64,000 bases of DNA. It comes from Paraherbaspirillum soli (lineage in GTDB: Bacteria; Pseudomonadota; Gammaproteobacteria; Burkholderiales; Burkholderiaceae_D). The notes under the pieces were generated by a model that made no database searches, was not told the origin of the DNA, and saw nothing but the letters and a program-made list of their open reading frames with translations. The stretch is from contig NZ_JBHSMT010000029.1 of NCBI RefSeq assembly GCF_042654985.1, positions 248,001 through 312,000 of the forward strand. Direction: 5' to 3'. Below, one piece after another: positions 33,994 through 42,433 of the stretch. Every line of letters starts with the position of its first letter. Position 1 is the stretch's first letter. Position numbers and translations under genes: made by a program.

Positions 33994-34020
33994 TCAAGTT
34001 TTCGCCAAGCCTGCCGTTAT
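33994..34020 (+). promoter_or_regulatory. Sigma-28 (FliA) promoter of flgKL
   Basis: TCAAGTTT, 11 bp, GCCGTTAT; the second box is identical to that of the flgM promoter and the spacing is the same. It starts right after the composite repeat and lies 57 bp before flgK. Confidence 0.85.
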
Positions 34021-34077
34021 ATCCGAGGTGAGCTGCATAAGCAGTGTCGGGCGCTAGCCCTCTTAAAGGACGAATGT

Positions 34078-36048
34078 ATGGCGAACAGCATGTTTTTTAC
34101 CGGCCTTAGCGGCCTGACCGCGGCGCAGGCGGCGTTGGTGACGACCGGTCACAATACTGCCAACGTCAATACACCGGGCTACAGCCGGCAATCGGCGCAG
34201 ATCGCCTCCAGCGGCGGCATCTACCAGCCCGGCGTCGGCTTTTTCGGCAGCGGCGCGCAAGTCATCGGCGTCGCCCGCAGCTACGACCAATACCTGACAT
34301 CGCAACTGAACCAGGCACAGACCAGCAACCAGGCGCTGACCACGTATTCGACCCAGATCAACCAGATCGACGACATGCTGGCCAATAAAACATCCGGCCT
34401 GGCGCCGATGCTGCAAACGCTGTTTACCGGCGTCCAGGCGGTCGCCAATACGCCGGCCGATCCGGCCGCGCGCCAGCAACTGATCAGCTCGGGACAGGCG
34501 CTGGCGAATCAGTTCCGGTCGATGGATCAGCAACTGACCGGCCTCAACGCCAACGTCAACGACCAGATTTCCGGTTCGGTCGACCAGATCAATACTTACG
34601 CCACCCAGATCGCCAGCATCAACAAGCAGATCGCCTTGATGACCAACGCTTCCACCGGCAACCAGGCGCCCAACGATTTGCTCGACCAGCGCGATCAGCT
34701 GGTCAGCAACCTGGGCCAGCTGGTCGGCACCAAGGTAGTGGTGCAGGACGGCGGTCAATACAATGTTTTCATCGGCAACGGCCAGACCCTGGTGCTGGGC
34801 GACAAGGCCACCGCGCTGAAGGCGCTCGGCTCGGCAGCGGACCCCAGCCACATGGCGATCGGACTGGTCAATGCCGCCGGGGTCGCGGTCGAACAGCAAG
34901 ACAGCGTGTTCAGCGGCGGCTCGCTGGGCGGCTTGATGCAGTTCCGCGATCAAACCCTGGGCAGCGCCCAAAACTCGCTGGGCCGGATCGCGATCGGCTT
35001 GTCCGATAATTTCAATGCGCAGCAAAACCTGGGCGTCGACCTGAACGGCGCATTGGGACAAAATTTCTTTACCCAAGCCAGCCCCGGCATTATTCCCAGC
35101 GCCAAGAACACCGGCACGCTGACAGTGACGCCGTCTTTTTCCAACACCAGCCAATTGACCACCAGCGACTACCGGATGGATGTGGCCAACGTCGCCGGCG
35201 TTTTGCAGTATTCGGTGACGCGCTTGTCGGACAACACGCAGGTGGCGAACTCGCCGACCTTCCCGGTCAGCTTCGACGGCGTCACGCTGTCGGCCCCGGC
35301 CGGCGCCGCCAATGCCGGCGACTCGTTCCTGATCCAGCCGACCCGCACCGGTGCGCGCGACCTGAATGTAGTGCTGACCGATCCCGCCAAAGTCGCGGCA
35401 GCAGCGCCTATCGTCACCAACAATACCGTCGGCAACAAGGGCAGCGGTGCGATCAGTGCCGGCTCGGTCGACAAGAACTATCTGGCGACGCCGCTGGCAG
35501 CGCCGGTCACGCTCAAATTCGACAACACCGTGATGCCGAATGTCCTGTCCGGCTTCCCGCCGGCGGCGCCGGTCACGGTGACCAACCCGAACGGCACGGT
35601 GGTCAACTATCCGGCGGGTGCAGCGGTCACTTACACCGCCGGCGCGGCGTACACGTTCAATGGCATCACGGCGACAGTCAGCGGCGCGCCGGCCAATAAC
35701 GATACTTTCACCATCGCGCAAAATACCAACGGCGTTTCCGACGGCCGCAATGCCTTGCTGCTGGGGGCTTTGCAAAAAACCAAAACCCTGGCCGGCGGCA
35801 CCGCCAGTTTTAACGACGCTTATTCGCAGCTGGTCAGTACCATAGGCAACCAGGCCAGCCAGTTGAATATCTCGAATGCCGCGCAGACCAGCCTGACCGC
35901 ACAAATCAAGGCTTCGCAACAATCGGTGTCCGGCGTCAACCAGGATGAAGAAACCGCGAACCTGCTGATGTACCAGCAAATGTACCAAGCCAATGCCAAG
36001 GTAATTCAAACTGCGTCGACCATGTTTGAAGCGATTTTGGCGATCTAA
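34078..36048 (+). CDS. flgK: Hook-filament junction protein FlgK
   Basis: First junction protein between hook and filament. 656 residues. N-terminal FFTGLSGLTAAQAALVTTGH and ANVNTPGYSRQ are typical; the C-terminal axial helix reads ANLLMYQQMYQANAKVIQTA. Exported with FlgN as chaperone. ATG 34078 is in frame; another ATG 4 nt upstream is not. Operon with flgL. Confidence 0.97.
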   Translation: MANSMFFTGLSGLTAAQAALVTTGHNTANVNTPGYSRQSAQIASSGGIYQPGVGFFGSGAQVIGVARSYDQYLTSQLNQAQTSNQALTTYSTQINQIDDMLANKTSGLAPMLQTLFTGVQAVANTPADPAARQQLISSGQALANQFRSMDQQLTGLNANVNDQISGSVDQINTYATQIASINKQIALMTNASTGNQAPNDLLDQRDQLVSNLGQLVGTKVVVQDGGQYNVFIGNGQTLVLGDKATALKALGSAADPSHMAIGLVNAAGVAVEQQDSVFSGGSLGGLMQFRDQTLGSAQNSLGRIAIGLSDNFNAQQNLGVDLNGALGQNFFTQASPGIIPSAKNTGTLTVTPSFSNTSQLTTSDYRMDVANVAGVLQYSVTRLSDNTQVANSPTFPVSFDGVTLSAPAGAANAGDSFLIQPTRTGARDLNVVLTDPAKVAAAAPIVTNNTVGNKGSGAISAGSVDKNYLATPLAAPVTLKFDNTVMPNVLSGFPPAAPVTVTNPNGTVVNYPAGAAVTYTAGAAYTFNGITATVSGAPANNDTFTIAQNTNGVSDGRNALLLGALQKTKTLAGGTASFNDAYSQLVSTIGNQASQLNISNAAQTSLTAQIKASQQSVSGVNQDEETANLLMYQQMYQANAKVIQTASTMFEAILAI

Positions 36049-36075
36049 AAAAGAATCGCTATTCAGGAGAGCAAG

Positions 36076-37287
36076 ATGCGTATCAGTACCCAGTCGTTTT
36101 ATGAGCAGAGCCAGTCGGCCATGAACTCGCAGCAAACCAGCCTGTTGCGCGTGCAACAGCAGATCGGCGCCGGCAGCAAGATTTTGACGCCGTCGGACGA
36201 TCCGCTCGGCTCCACCCGCGCCCTCGCGATATCGCAATCCATCTCGCTGAACGCGCAATATTCGGCCAGCCGCGCGGCAGCCGGGCAAACCCTTTCGCTG
36301 GAAGAAAACGCGCTGCAAAACACCTCCGAGATCCTGCAAAACATCAAGGGCCTGGTTGTGCAGGCCGGTAACGGCACCTTGTCGGATGCCGATCGCGCCT
36401 CGATCGCCACCACCTTGCAAAGCAGCCGCGACCAGTTGCTGGGTCTGGCCAATTCGGATGACGGCAATGGCCAGTTCCTGTTTGCCGGTTTCAAGAGCGC
36501 CAGCGCGCCGTTCGTGCAGCAGGCCAACGGCAGCGTGCAGTACGCCGGCGACCAGGGACAGCGGCTGGTGCAGGTCGATGTGTCGCGCCAGATGGCCGGC
36601 AGCGACGACGGCCGCAGCATTTTCCAATCGGTGCAGGGCGGCGCCGGCTATATCACTTCTTCCAACGCCGCCAATGCCGGTAACGTCACATTCAGCGCCA
36701 CCTCGGTGATCAATGCCGCCAATCCCAACTACGGCAAGGACTTCACCATCAGTTTTGGCGGCGGCAATTACACGGTGGCCACCACCGATGTGCCGCCGGT
36801 CACGGTCGCGACTGCTGCCTACACTTCCGGCACGCCGATCCAGTTCGGCGGTTTGCAAGTCACCTTGAGCGGCGTACCGGCCGCCGGCGACACCATCAGC
36901 GTCAGCACCGCCAAAAATGCCGGCACCGACATGTTCGCATCCCTCGACAACATCATCACCGCGCTCAAGACGCCGTTCGACAACGCCACCCCGGCGGCGC
37001 GCGCGCAGATGCTGAACTCCCTAAGCACCGGCAACGTCAAGATGGACAATGCGCTCAATAACGTACTGACGATCCGCTCTTCGGTCGGCTCCCGTTTGCA
37101 GGAACTGGACGCACTGAAAAACACCGGCGACACGCGCGACCTGTCGGACAAAAGCTATCTGTCCGATTTGCAGGACCTGAACTACACCAGCACGATTTCC
37201 GAGCTGTACCAGCGCCAGACTGCGTTGCAGGCAACCCAGCAAACCTTTGTCCAGATGAAGAAGATTTCGCTGATGAATTATTTGTAA
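36076..37287 (+). CDS. flgL: Hook-filament junction protein FlgL
   Basis: Second junction protein, flagellin-like at both ends: MRISTQSFYEQSQSAMNSQQ at the start and YQRQTALQATQQTFVQMKKI at the end. 403 residues. AGGAG precedes the ATG; 27 bp after flgK. Confidence 0.97.
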   Translation: MRISTQSFYEQSQSAMNSQQTSLLRVQQQIGAGSKILTPSDDPLGSTRALAISQSISLNAQYSASRAAAGQTLSLEENALQNTSEILQNIKGLVVQAGNGTLSDADRASIATTLQSSRDQLLGLANSDDGNGQFLFAGFKSASAPFVQQANGSVQYAGDQGQRLVQVDVSRQMAGSDDGRSIFQSVQGGAGYITSSNAANAGNVTFSATSVINAANPNYGKDFTISFGGGNYTVATTDVPPVTVATAAYTSGTPIQFGGLQVTLSGVPAAGDTISVSTAKNAGTDMFASLDNIITALKTPFDNATPAARAQMLNSLSTGNVKMDNALNNVLTIRSSVGSRLQELDALKNTGDTRDLSDKSYLSDLQDLNYTSTISELYQRQTALQATQQTFVQMKKISLMNYL

Positions 37288-37323
37288 GAGCTGTTTAGTC
37301 GATAGACGACCGCATCAAACAGA

Positions 37324-37350
37324 AAGGGCCCGCACATTGTGCGGGCCTTT
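37324..37350 (+). terminator. Intrinsic terminator after flgL
   Basis: Stem of about 10 bp (AAAGGGCCCGCACA / TGCGGGCCTTT with a short loop) followed by TTGTTGTT. It marks the edge of the lectin/AidA island. Confidence 0.8.
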
Positions 37351-37410
37351 GTTGTTGGGGGACGGCATCTCGTAAAACGCGAATTTCTCATAACGATATG
37401 CGGCTGCGGC

Positions 37411-37430
37411 GGCTGGTAGTTATGGCAGCT
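37411..37430 (+). promoter_or_regulatory. Putative LuxR-type box upstream of lecB
   Basis: 20-bp imperfect palindrome of the form NNCT-N12-AGNN with GCTG/CAGC arms. The aligned position before the second lectin locus (39279-39298) is a perfect palindrome. It lies 161 bp before the lecB ATG. No luxR or luxI gene is in the window. Confidence 0.5.
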
Positions 37431-37591
37431 ATTCCTTGGTGTCGGAGCGCATTATTTTTATGTCTCCAGCGGCGCTTTATCCAAGCGCCATGACGGCATC
37501 ACAACTCTGCGGAGCCGTCCCCGGTCGCATCGTTAGCGAACAGGCAGACCTTGTGGAGTGCAGAGCGTTGTCTCATTTGGAGAAATTCATC

Positions 37592-37936
37592 ATGGCTCAG
37601 CAAGACCGCTTTACACTTCCTGCCAACACACGGTTTGGCATCACCGCATGGGTTAACGCAGGCTATACCCAGAAGATCACCGTCTATGTGGACGAAGTAC
37701 CTCAAGCCGAATTCAGCGGTAGCGGCAGCGACGACAGAAACCTGGGTACGAAAGTCGTCAACTCAGGCAAGGGCAACGTCCGGGTAGCGATATCTGCCAA
37801 CGGCAAGAATTCAGATCTGGTATCGACCCATGTCATCCTCGCCAACAAACCGAACTTCGTCGTGATCGGCTCCGAAGACAGCACCGATAACGATTACAAC
37901 GACAGCATCGTGTTCCTCAACTGGCCTTTGGGCTGA
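37592..37936 (+). CDS. LecB/PA-IIL-type calcium-dependent lectin
   Basis: 114 residues, the exact family length, from ATG 37592 (GGAGA upstream). Carries FTLPANTRFG, the calcium/sugar loop SEDSTDNDYNDS, and the terminal WPLG whose Gly completes the neighbour's site. The specificity loop (positions 22-24) is Ala-Gly-Tyr; Ala at 22 is as in the mannose-preferring Ralstonia lectin RS-IIL rather than the Ser of fucose-preferring LecB. Tetrameric family, exported without a signal peptide. Confidence 0.95.
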   Translation: MAQQDRFTLPANTRFGITAWVNAGYTQKITVYVDEVPQAEFSGSGSDDRNLGTKVVNSGKGNVRVAISANGKNSDLVSTHVILANKPNFVVIGSEDSTDNDYNDSIVFLNWPLG

Positions 37937-38082
37937 TCGGGTTTGCTCGCCACTCCACGGTGGCTTCAGCTGCTTTGAAATAGTCGCAAACCACTTGTCC
38001 GACAGGCAGGTGGTTTGCGCGCACTCCGTCCATGCGTGCGCTATGTACAATGCTAGCCTTTGCTTTTTATCGAGGCGACGCA

Positions 38083-38964
38083 ATGAATATGACGGGGATT
38101 CTTTTCGCACTGACGGCGGCGCTGCTCAACGCATCGATTGCCATCTTCAGCAAAAAATTATTCGGCTACGGCTTGAGTCCCGAACTCATCGCTTTATATA
38201 AGTCGGTGATCGCCGCCGGGATTTTATGGTGCTTGCCGTTGCGCCGTTTTCAACAGCCGCCGATAGGGGCCGCGATCGTCTGTGCCTTTTTAGGCATCTT
38301 CGTTTTGTTTTTCTTCGAAACCAAAGCCTACGCCTATGAACTGGCCGCCAACGTGGTGTTCGCGATGATGGCGACGGCGGCCTTGAGTTCCATTTTGCTC
38401 AGTCGCCTGATCTTGAAAGAAGCGATTCCGTCAGCCAGCTGGATCGGCTTTTTGACCTGCCTGCTTGGGCTCGCTTTACTGCTCGACATTTCACAGCCGA
38501 CGCGGCTGCTGGGGCTTTTGTTCGCCGGCATCGCCGGGCTAGGTTACGGCGCGTTTTCGGTCGCTGCCAAAAAAATGCAACTCGGCAGCGGCCTGGCCGT
38601 CACCCGCGGCCTGCTCGGCTTTGGCGCTTGCTACCTGCTGATCCCGGCCATGCATGGCGGCTTGTCAGTGCCGCCGCTGAGCGCGCTCGGCCTGCTGGCC
38701 GGGCTGGCGCTGCTGCCGTCGATCGGCGGTTTTTATTGCACCACGCGCGCGATCCAGATCCTGACGCCGTCGCAAGTGCAAATCCTGGAATTGAGCGAAC
38801 CGGTGTTTGTGCTGGTCCTGGCTGGCTTGTTCTTCCGCGAACTGCCGAACGCGCAGATGCTGTTCGGTGCGGCGGTGATTCTGGCCGGTATTTGCATTAC
38901 GCATAGGCAGGAGCAAACCGGCAGGCTATTCAATCGGACCAAGGAAATTTTGTTAAGGAGGTAG
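38083..38964 (+). CDS. EamA/DMT-family transporter
   Basis: 293 residues from ATG 38083; ten hydrophobic segments in two EamA halves (VFAMMATAALSSILLSRLIL in the first; LELSEPVFVLVLAGLFF in the second). Inner-membrane permease of unknown substrate; the family includes amino-acid and metabolite exporters. It lies between the intact and the decayed lectin loci; functional link not shown. Confidence 0.85.
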   Translation: MNMTGILFALTAALLNASIAIFSKKLFGYGLSPELIALYKSVIAAGILWCLPLRRFQQPPIGAAIVCAFLGIFVLFFFETKAYAYELAANVVFAMMATAALSSILLSRLILKEAIPSASWIGFLTCLLGLALLLDISQPTRLLGLLFAGIAGLGYGAFSVAAKKMQLGSGLAVTRGLLGFGACYLLIPAMHGGLSVPPLSALGLLAGLALLPSIGGFYCTTRAIQILTPSQVQILELSEPVFVLVLAGLFFRELPNAQMLFGAAVILAGICITHRQEQTGRLFNRTKEILLRR

Positions 38965-39050
38965 GGCGGAAAAGCGCAGCCCTTCCAGGGTGCGTATTCG
39001 CTGGCAGGCGGCACATCATGGCGGATAACGCTGCGCTCATCCGCCCTACG
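38961..39050. repeat. REP-like palindromic element
   Basis: GTAGGGCGGAAAAGCGCAGC ... GCTGCGCTCATCCGCCCTAC; overlaps the end of the DMT gene. Its right half plus the next ~70 bp recur at 41235-41344. Confidence 0.8.
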
Positions 39051-39059
39051 AATAAGCCC

Positions 39060-39190
39060 TTACGGCCGCAGTGCCTGCGTCAGGTGCAGCATATTGGCCA
39101 GACCGAACGCGAACTCCTGTTGCCAGCCTCTGGCCGCCAGCGGTGCATCGGCAAGGTGTGGAAGCTCTCGGCCAAGGTCGCCATCGGAAA
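39060..39190 (-). pseudogene. fliR': fliR fragment (internally deleted 3' end)
   Basis: On the minus strand it encodes ELPHLADAPLAARGWQ joined in frame to QEFAFGLANMLHLTQALRP. These match two separate parts of FliR (41286-42080): the middle and the extreme C-terminus, with about 71 codons missing between them. The repeat extends beyond the stop codon into the REP half-element. It lies on the far side of the AidA island from the complete fliR. Confidence 0.85.
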
Positions 39191-39278
39191 CGGTGCGCGA
39201 CGGGGCAAGGATTTTTCCCAAAGTGCCATGCGGCGCGCAGGCATCCAAACTGCAAGCGCGACTGCTGGTAATTGCTGC

Positions 39279-39298
39279 AGCTGCGAATAGTCGCAGCT
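39279..39298 (+). promoter_or_regulatory. Putative LuxR-type box (perfect 20-bp palindrome)
   Basis: AGCTGCGA, ATAG, TCGCAGCT: two perfect 8-bp arms, the size and form of lux-type boxes (CT-N12-AG). It lies 167 bp before the decayed lectin start and aligns with 37411-37430, including the following CTACTCCTTGG/CTATTCCTTGG. In Ralstonia and Burkholderia, aidA and LecB-type lectins are known quorum-sensing targets. Confidence 0.6.
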
Positions 39299-39464
39299 AC
39301 TCCTTGGTAACGCATCGCACTACTTTAGTGCTTCTAGGAACGCCTTGCGCAAGCAAAGCGCTGCGACGGCGTCGTACGTCTGCCGATCCGTCCTGAGTTG
39401 CATCGTTGATCAACGTGCAGCTCCCTGTGGCGTGCAGAGAGTTATCTCAATGGGAGAATTTCAT

Positions 39465-39520
39465 CATGGCTCAACAAGGCTTATTCACGCTTCCTAAGAA
39501 CATCAAATCCAATACCTAGC
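39465..39520 (+). pseudogene. Decayed second lecB-like lectin gene
   Basis: Begins MAQQGLFTLPKNIKSNT and then stops. The first codons and about 110 bp upstream are clearly homologous to the lecB locus at 37592. A following 30-codon frame (39554-39646) ends KYVVIVGRAEKP and may be the rest of the degraded gene. The promoter palindrome is better preserved than the gene. Confidence 0.7.
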
Positions 39521-39654
39521 TGCGAACTTGCACAGCTATCGCTGCAAATATCAATGACTAAAGTGATATCCACCTTTGCCGGACTCTCAGTTGCGGCATT
39601 GCCGGGTAAGTATGTCGTGATAGTTGGGCGCGCCGAAAAACCTTAGCAAGTAAG

Positions 39655-39735
39655 AAAATAGTGGAGGCCAGAACCCACTTTAAAAAACGGGGTTTAGTTG
39701 ATAAGCCGGGATTACATAAATGTTGGAGGAATACT
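39655..39735 (+). promoter_or_regulatory. Conserved 5' leader with hairpin, AidA copy 1
   Basis: Short stem AGTGG/CCACT (39660-39679), then AAAAAACGGGGT, GTTGATAAG, CCGGGATTA and GGAGGAATA before the ATG. The same series of motifs with the same spacing lies at 40473-40554. Confidence 0.6.
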
Positions 39736-40287
39736 ATGTCAGAGATCACATTAGCAGCGAGTTCCCAGGCAATTAATGTATTCGTAGTAATTGATACCGA
39801 AAAGATCAAGAACGGTGGCTACCCCGTTAGCAAAGACAAAACAAAACCAGTTGGTATTCGGCATGATAGTCAGTACATGCTCGTTACCGGCGCAAGGCAA
39901 GTCATTAGTGGACAAGGGACTGCCGACTTGAATTTCAGGGCGAATGCCGGGGACACAGTGTCATTCACGGGTACTTCGTTCTACGACAATGCGGACGATG
40001 CTGTGATTGTCTACGGCATTCAATATTGGAAAGGGGATCAAGTATTTAACCGCTTTGTGCCGAATTTGGTAACAAGAACCGGTGCGGTCGAGCCAAACAC
40101 GGAGACGGATGATGGCTTGCCTGCCAAGAAAACCAAATTCAATTTCTCCAGTTTCGATTCAAAAGTGAGATCCAGCGGAACAGAAGATTTCTACGTCCTC
40201 ATTGCGCTTTATACGCTTGCCCCCAACGGACAAGACCAGGAATTACATGGATATTACTACTGGGATCCTACCATCACGGTATCTTGA
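39736..40287 (+). CDS. AidA/PixA-family inclusion body protein, copy 1
   Basis: 183 residues from ATG 39736 (GGAGGA upstream). Shows INVFVVIDTEKIK, ISGQGTADLNFRANAGD, SFTGTSFYDNADDAV and the ending GYYYWDPTITV. No signal peptide. Forms a pair with the next gene, each behind its own conserved leader. AidA proteins are made under quorum control and are linked to virulence or slow killing in relatives; activity unknown. Confidence 0.9.
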   Translation: MSEITLAASSQAINVFVVIDTEKIKNGGYPVSKDKTKPVGIRHDSQYMLVTGARQVISGQGTADLNFRANAGDTVSFTGTSFYDNADDAVIVYGIQYWKGDQVFNRFVPNLVTRTGAVEPNTETDDGLPAKKTKFNFSSFDSKVRSSGTEDFYVLIALYTLAPNGQDQELHGYYYWDPTITVS

Positions 40288-40346
40288 TGAACAATAATCA
40301 GCGCCTGATCCATCTGCAATTAAAGCACTGATTAGGCGTTGAAAAT

Positions 40347-40387
40347 AAGCCTGGATAACGTTTGACGCGGTCCAGGCTTTCTTTTTA
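40347..40387 (+). terminator. Intrinsic terminator after AidA copy 1
   Basis: Nine-bp stem AAGCCTGGA / TCCAGGCTT with a 15-nt loop, followed by TCTTTTTA. Confidence 0.8.
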
Positions 40388-40472
40388 TAGAAAATCAAAA
40401 AATCATGGTTTTGAATATGTTTTTGATATAAATGTATCAATCACTCTTATTTCGGAAATTCGAGTTTTGTAA

Positions 40473-40554
40473 ATAATAGTGGAGACCAGATTCCACTTCA
40501 AAAACGGGGTCAACTTGATAAGACCGGATTATCAGGAAACGCTGGAGGAATATC
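40473..40554 (+). promoter_or_regulatory. Conserved 5' leader with hairpin, AidA copy 2
   Basis: Stem AGTGGA/TCCACT (40478-40497) and the same downstream motifs as at 39655-39735; the stem keeps its pairing although the loop and flanks changed. Confidence 0.6.
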
Positions 40555-41106
40555 ATGACGGATTCAGTACTGGCAGCGAGTTCGCAGGAAATCAATATAC
40601 TCGTCGTAATTGACACCGAATTTGTAAAAAAATACTACCCGAACCCCAGTCAAATTAAGGAAGCGCCGACTAACATTATCCATTACGGCCTGTACCTGAT
40701 TTGCACCGGATCGCGAGGGATTATTGCCGGCCAAGGAAGCGGCAGCCTGAATTTCAGGGCAAATCCAGGGGATATGGTATCTTTCTCAGCGAGAGGATCC
40801 CATGATAATTCGGACGATGCGGTAATCATTTATGATATTCAACACTGGAAAAAAGATAATATATTCAATCGATTTGCCGCGAATGTAGTAACAAGAAGGA
40901 ATGCGGTGATGCCAAATGAGGAGACGCAAGATGGCATGCCCCCGGTTCACATCAAACGCGTTTTTTCTCATTGCGATGCCAAAGTGAGAAATAGCGGAAC
41001 GGAAGACCTCGAAATCAAGTTTGCGCTTTATGCACTTTCCGACGATGGACAAAGCCAGGATTTATTTGGATATTTTTCCTGGGATCCCAGCATCACAATA
41101 TATTGA
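40555..41106 (+). CDS. AidA/PixA-family inclusion body protein, copy 2
   Basis: 183 residues. Shows INILVVIDTEFVKKYYPNPS, IIAGQGSGSLNFRANPGD, and GYFSWDPSITIY at the end. Same length as copy 1 but well diverged; the N-terminal part is closer to the gene at 3656-4153 (YPNPSQ stretch). Transcribed separately from copy 1, since a terminator lies between. Confidence 0.9.
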   Translation: MTDSVLAASSQEINILVVIDTEFVKKYYPNPSQIKEAPTNIIHYGLYLICTGSRGIIAGQGSGSLNFRANPGDMVSFSARGSHDNSDDAVIIYDIQHWKKDNIFNRFAANVVTRRNAVMPNEETQDGMPPVHIKRVFSHCDAKVRNSGTEDLEIKFALYALSDDGQSQDLFGYFSWDPSITIY

Positions 41107-41242
41107 TGCGAGGGAGCCTCGGCAAACCGTATCGAATTTGCCAAATCCCGCAGAAGGTTTTTTGAAGGGGGCCTTGAATTCGGGCGAAAAAGCGTGACGT
41201 TTTCCACCGATAGTCCGTTCGAATCCAACGCAAGCGGCACAT

Positions 41243-41276
41243 CATGGCGGATAACGCTGCGCTCATCCGCCCTACG
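41243..41276. repeat. Half REP-like element next to fliR
   Basis: GCGGATAACGCTGCGCTCATCCGCCCTAC; right half of the REP type. Part of the direct repeat 41235-41344 / 39009-39121. Confidence 0.8.
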
Positions 41277-41285
41277 CATAAACTC

Positions 41286-42080
41286 TTACGGCCGCAGCGC
41301 TTGCGTCAGATGCAGCATGTTGGCCAGGCCGAACGCGAACTCCTGCTCCAGGAACGGCGCCAGGTGCGGCATCATCTGTTGCAGGATCAGCATCCCGCCC
41401 AGCAGCGTCAACGGAAAGCCGACCGCGAAAATACTCAATTGCGGCGAGGCGCGGTTCAAGATGCCCATCGCCAGGTTGAGCGTCAGCAAGGCCGCCACCA
41501 GCGGCAGCGCCAGCATCAGCCCGGCCGCAAAGACATGACCGCCGGCCAGCACCAGGAATTGCCAGCCGCTGGCCGCCAGCGGCGCATCTGCAATCGGCAA
41601 AGTGTGGAAGCTCTCCGCCAACGTCGCGATCACCATCAGATGACCGTCGACCGCCAGGAAAATCAACATCGCCAGCATGTTCAACATGCTCGCCAGCACC
41701 ATCGTGTTGCCGCCGCTGGTGGGATCGAAGAAGGAGGCGAACGACAATCCCATTTGCAAGCCGGCGAAATCGCCCGCCATCTGTACCGCGGTAAATACCA
41801 GCCGCATCGAAAAGCCCATCGCGACCCCGATCAGCAGCTGCTGCATGATGATCCAGACCCCTCCAGCCGAAATCACCGGGATCGCCGGCATCGGATCCAG
41901 CGTAGGACCGATCGCAATCGCCAGCAGCGCCGCCAGCCCGACCTTGACCGGCCGCTGGACCAGCGTTTCGCCGAATATCGGCGCGGTGCTGATCAGCGCC
42001 AGCATGCGTATGAAAGGCCACAGGAAGGCCACCATCCAGGCGCTCAGTTGGGCCGAAGTGACCGAGAGGACCGGCGACAT
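41286..42080 (-). CDS. fliR: Flagellar export gate protein FliR
   Basis: Export-gate membrane protein. 264 residues from ATG 42080, which overlaps the fliQ stop by one base (TAATG). Hydrophobic throughout, with FIRMLALISTAPIFG near the start and QLLIGVAMGFSMRLVFTAVQ in the middle. Last gene of fliLMNOPQR. Its 3' end and a middle part recur as a fragment at 39060-39190. Confidence 0.96.
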   Translation of the reverse strand: MSPVLSVTSAQLSAWMVAFLWPFIRMLALISTAPIFGETLVQRPVKVGLAALLAIAIGPTLDPMPAIPVISAGGVWIIMQQLLIGVAMGFSMRLVFTAVQMAGDFAGLQMGLSFASFFDPTSGGNTMVLASMLNMLAMLIFLAVDGHLMVIATLAESFHTLPIADAPLAASGWQFLVLAGGHVFAAGLMLALPLVAALLTLNLAMGILNRASPQLSIFAVGFPLTLLGGMLILQQMMPHLAPFLEQEFAFGLANMLHLTQALRP

Positions 42081-42349
42081 TAGCCGACCAATTGCGGAAT
42101 GCCGGAGAACAATTGATGCATGTAATCGAGCATCAGGCTCAGCAGCCACGGGCCGGCGATAACCATGGTCGCAAACACCGCCAGCAACTTGGGAATGAAC
42201 GACAGCGTCATTTCATTGATCTGGGTCGCGGCCTGGAACAGGCTGACGATCAAGCCGGTAATCAACGCCACCAGCAACAGCGGCGCACCCAGCAGCAGAG
42301 TCAATTTCATGGCTTGGTAGCCGAGGGCCATTACTGCTTCAGGAGTCAT
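42080..42349 (-). CDS. fliQ: Flagellar export gate protein FliQ
   Basis: 89 residues from MTPEAVMALGYQAMK; two membrane helices, the normal small gate subunit. Coupled to fliR. About 215 bp of repeat-rich spacer separate it from fliP, unusual inside this operon. Confidence 0.96.
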   Translation of the reverse strand: MTPEAVMALGYQAMKLTLLLGAPLLLVALITGLIVSLFQAATQINEMTLSFIPKLLAVFATMVIAGPWLLSLMLDYMHQLFSGIPQLVG

Positions 42350-42389
42350 TTTATTTTCTAACTGCGAGAAAAGAATAAATGGAGAGGAC

Positions 42390-42417
42390 GTAGGTTGGGC
42401 TGGCAAGCCCAACCTAC
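42390..42417. repeat. Perfect palindrome between fliP and fliQ
   Basis: GTAGGTTGGGCTGG and CAAGCCCAACCTAC; related to the repeats at 61158 and in the composite blocks. Confidence 0.85.
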
Positions 42418-42433
42418 GTAAAACAGAAGGACC

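Larger units (their letters stand above)
37288..37591. other. flgL-lecB spacer
   Basis: Holds the flgL terminator, the LuxR-type palindrome and about 160 bp of leader. From 37411 to the ATG it aligns, with indels, to the region before the decayed lectin at 39465, which shows the two loci descend from one promoter-plus-gene unit. Confidence 0.6.

Noticed and set aside
34063..36858. 931-codon open frame on the minus strand across flgK/flgL
   Set aside because: It is antisense to flgK and flgL, both clearly real by motif and order. Long antisense frames are expected in high-GC genes.
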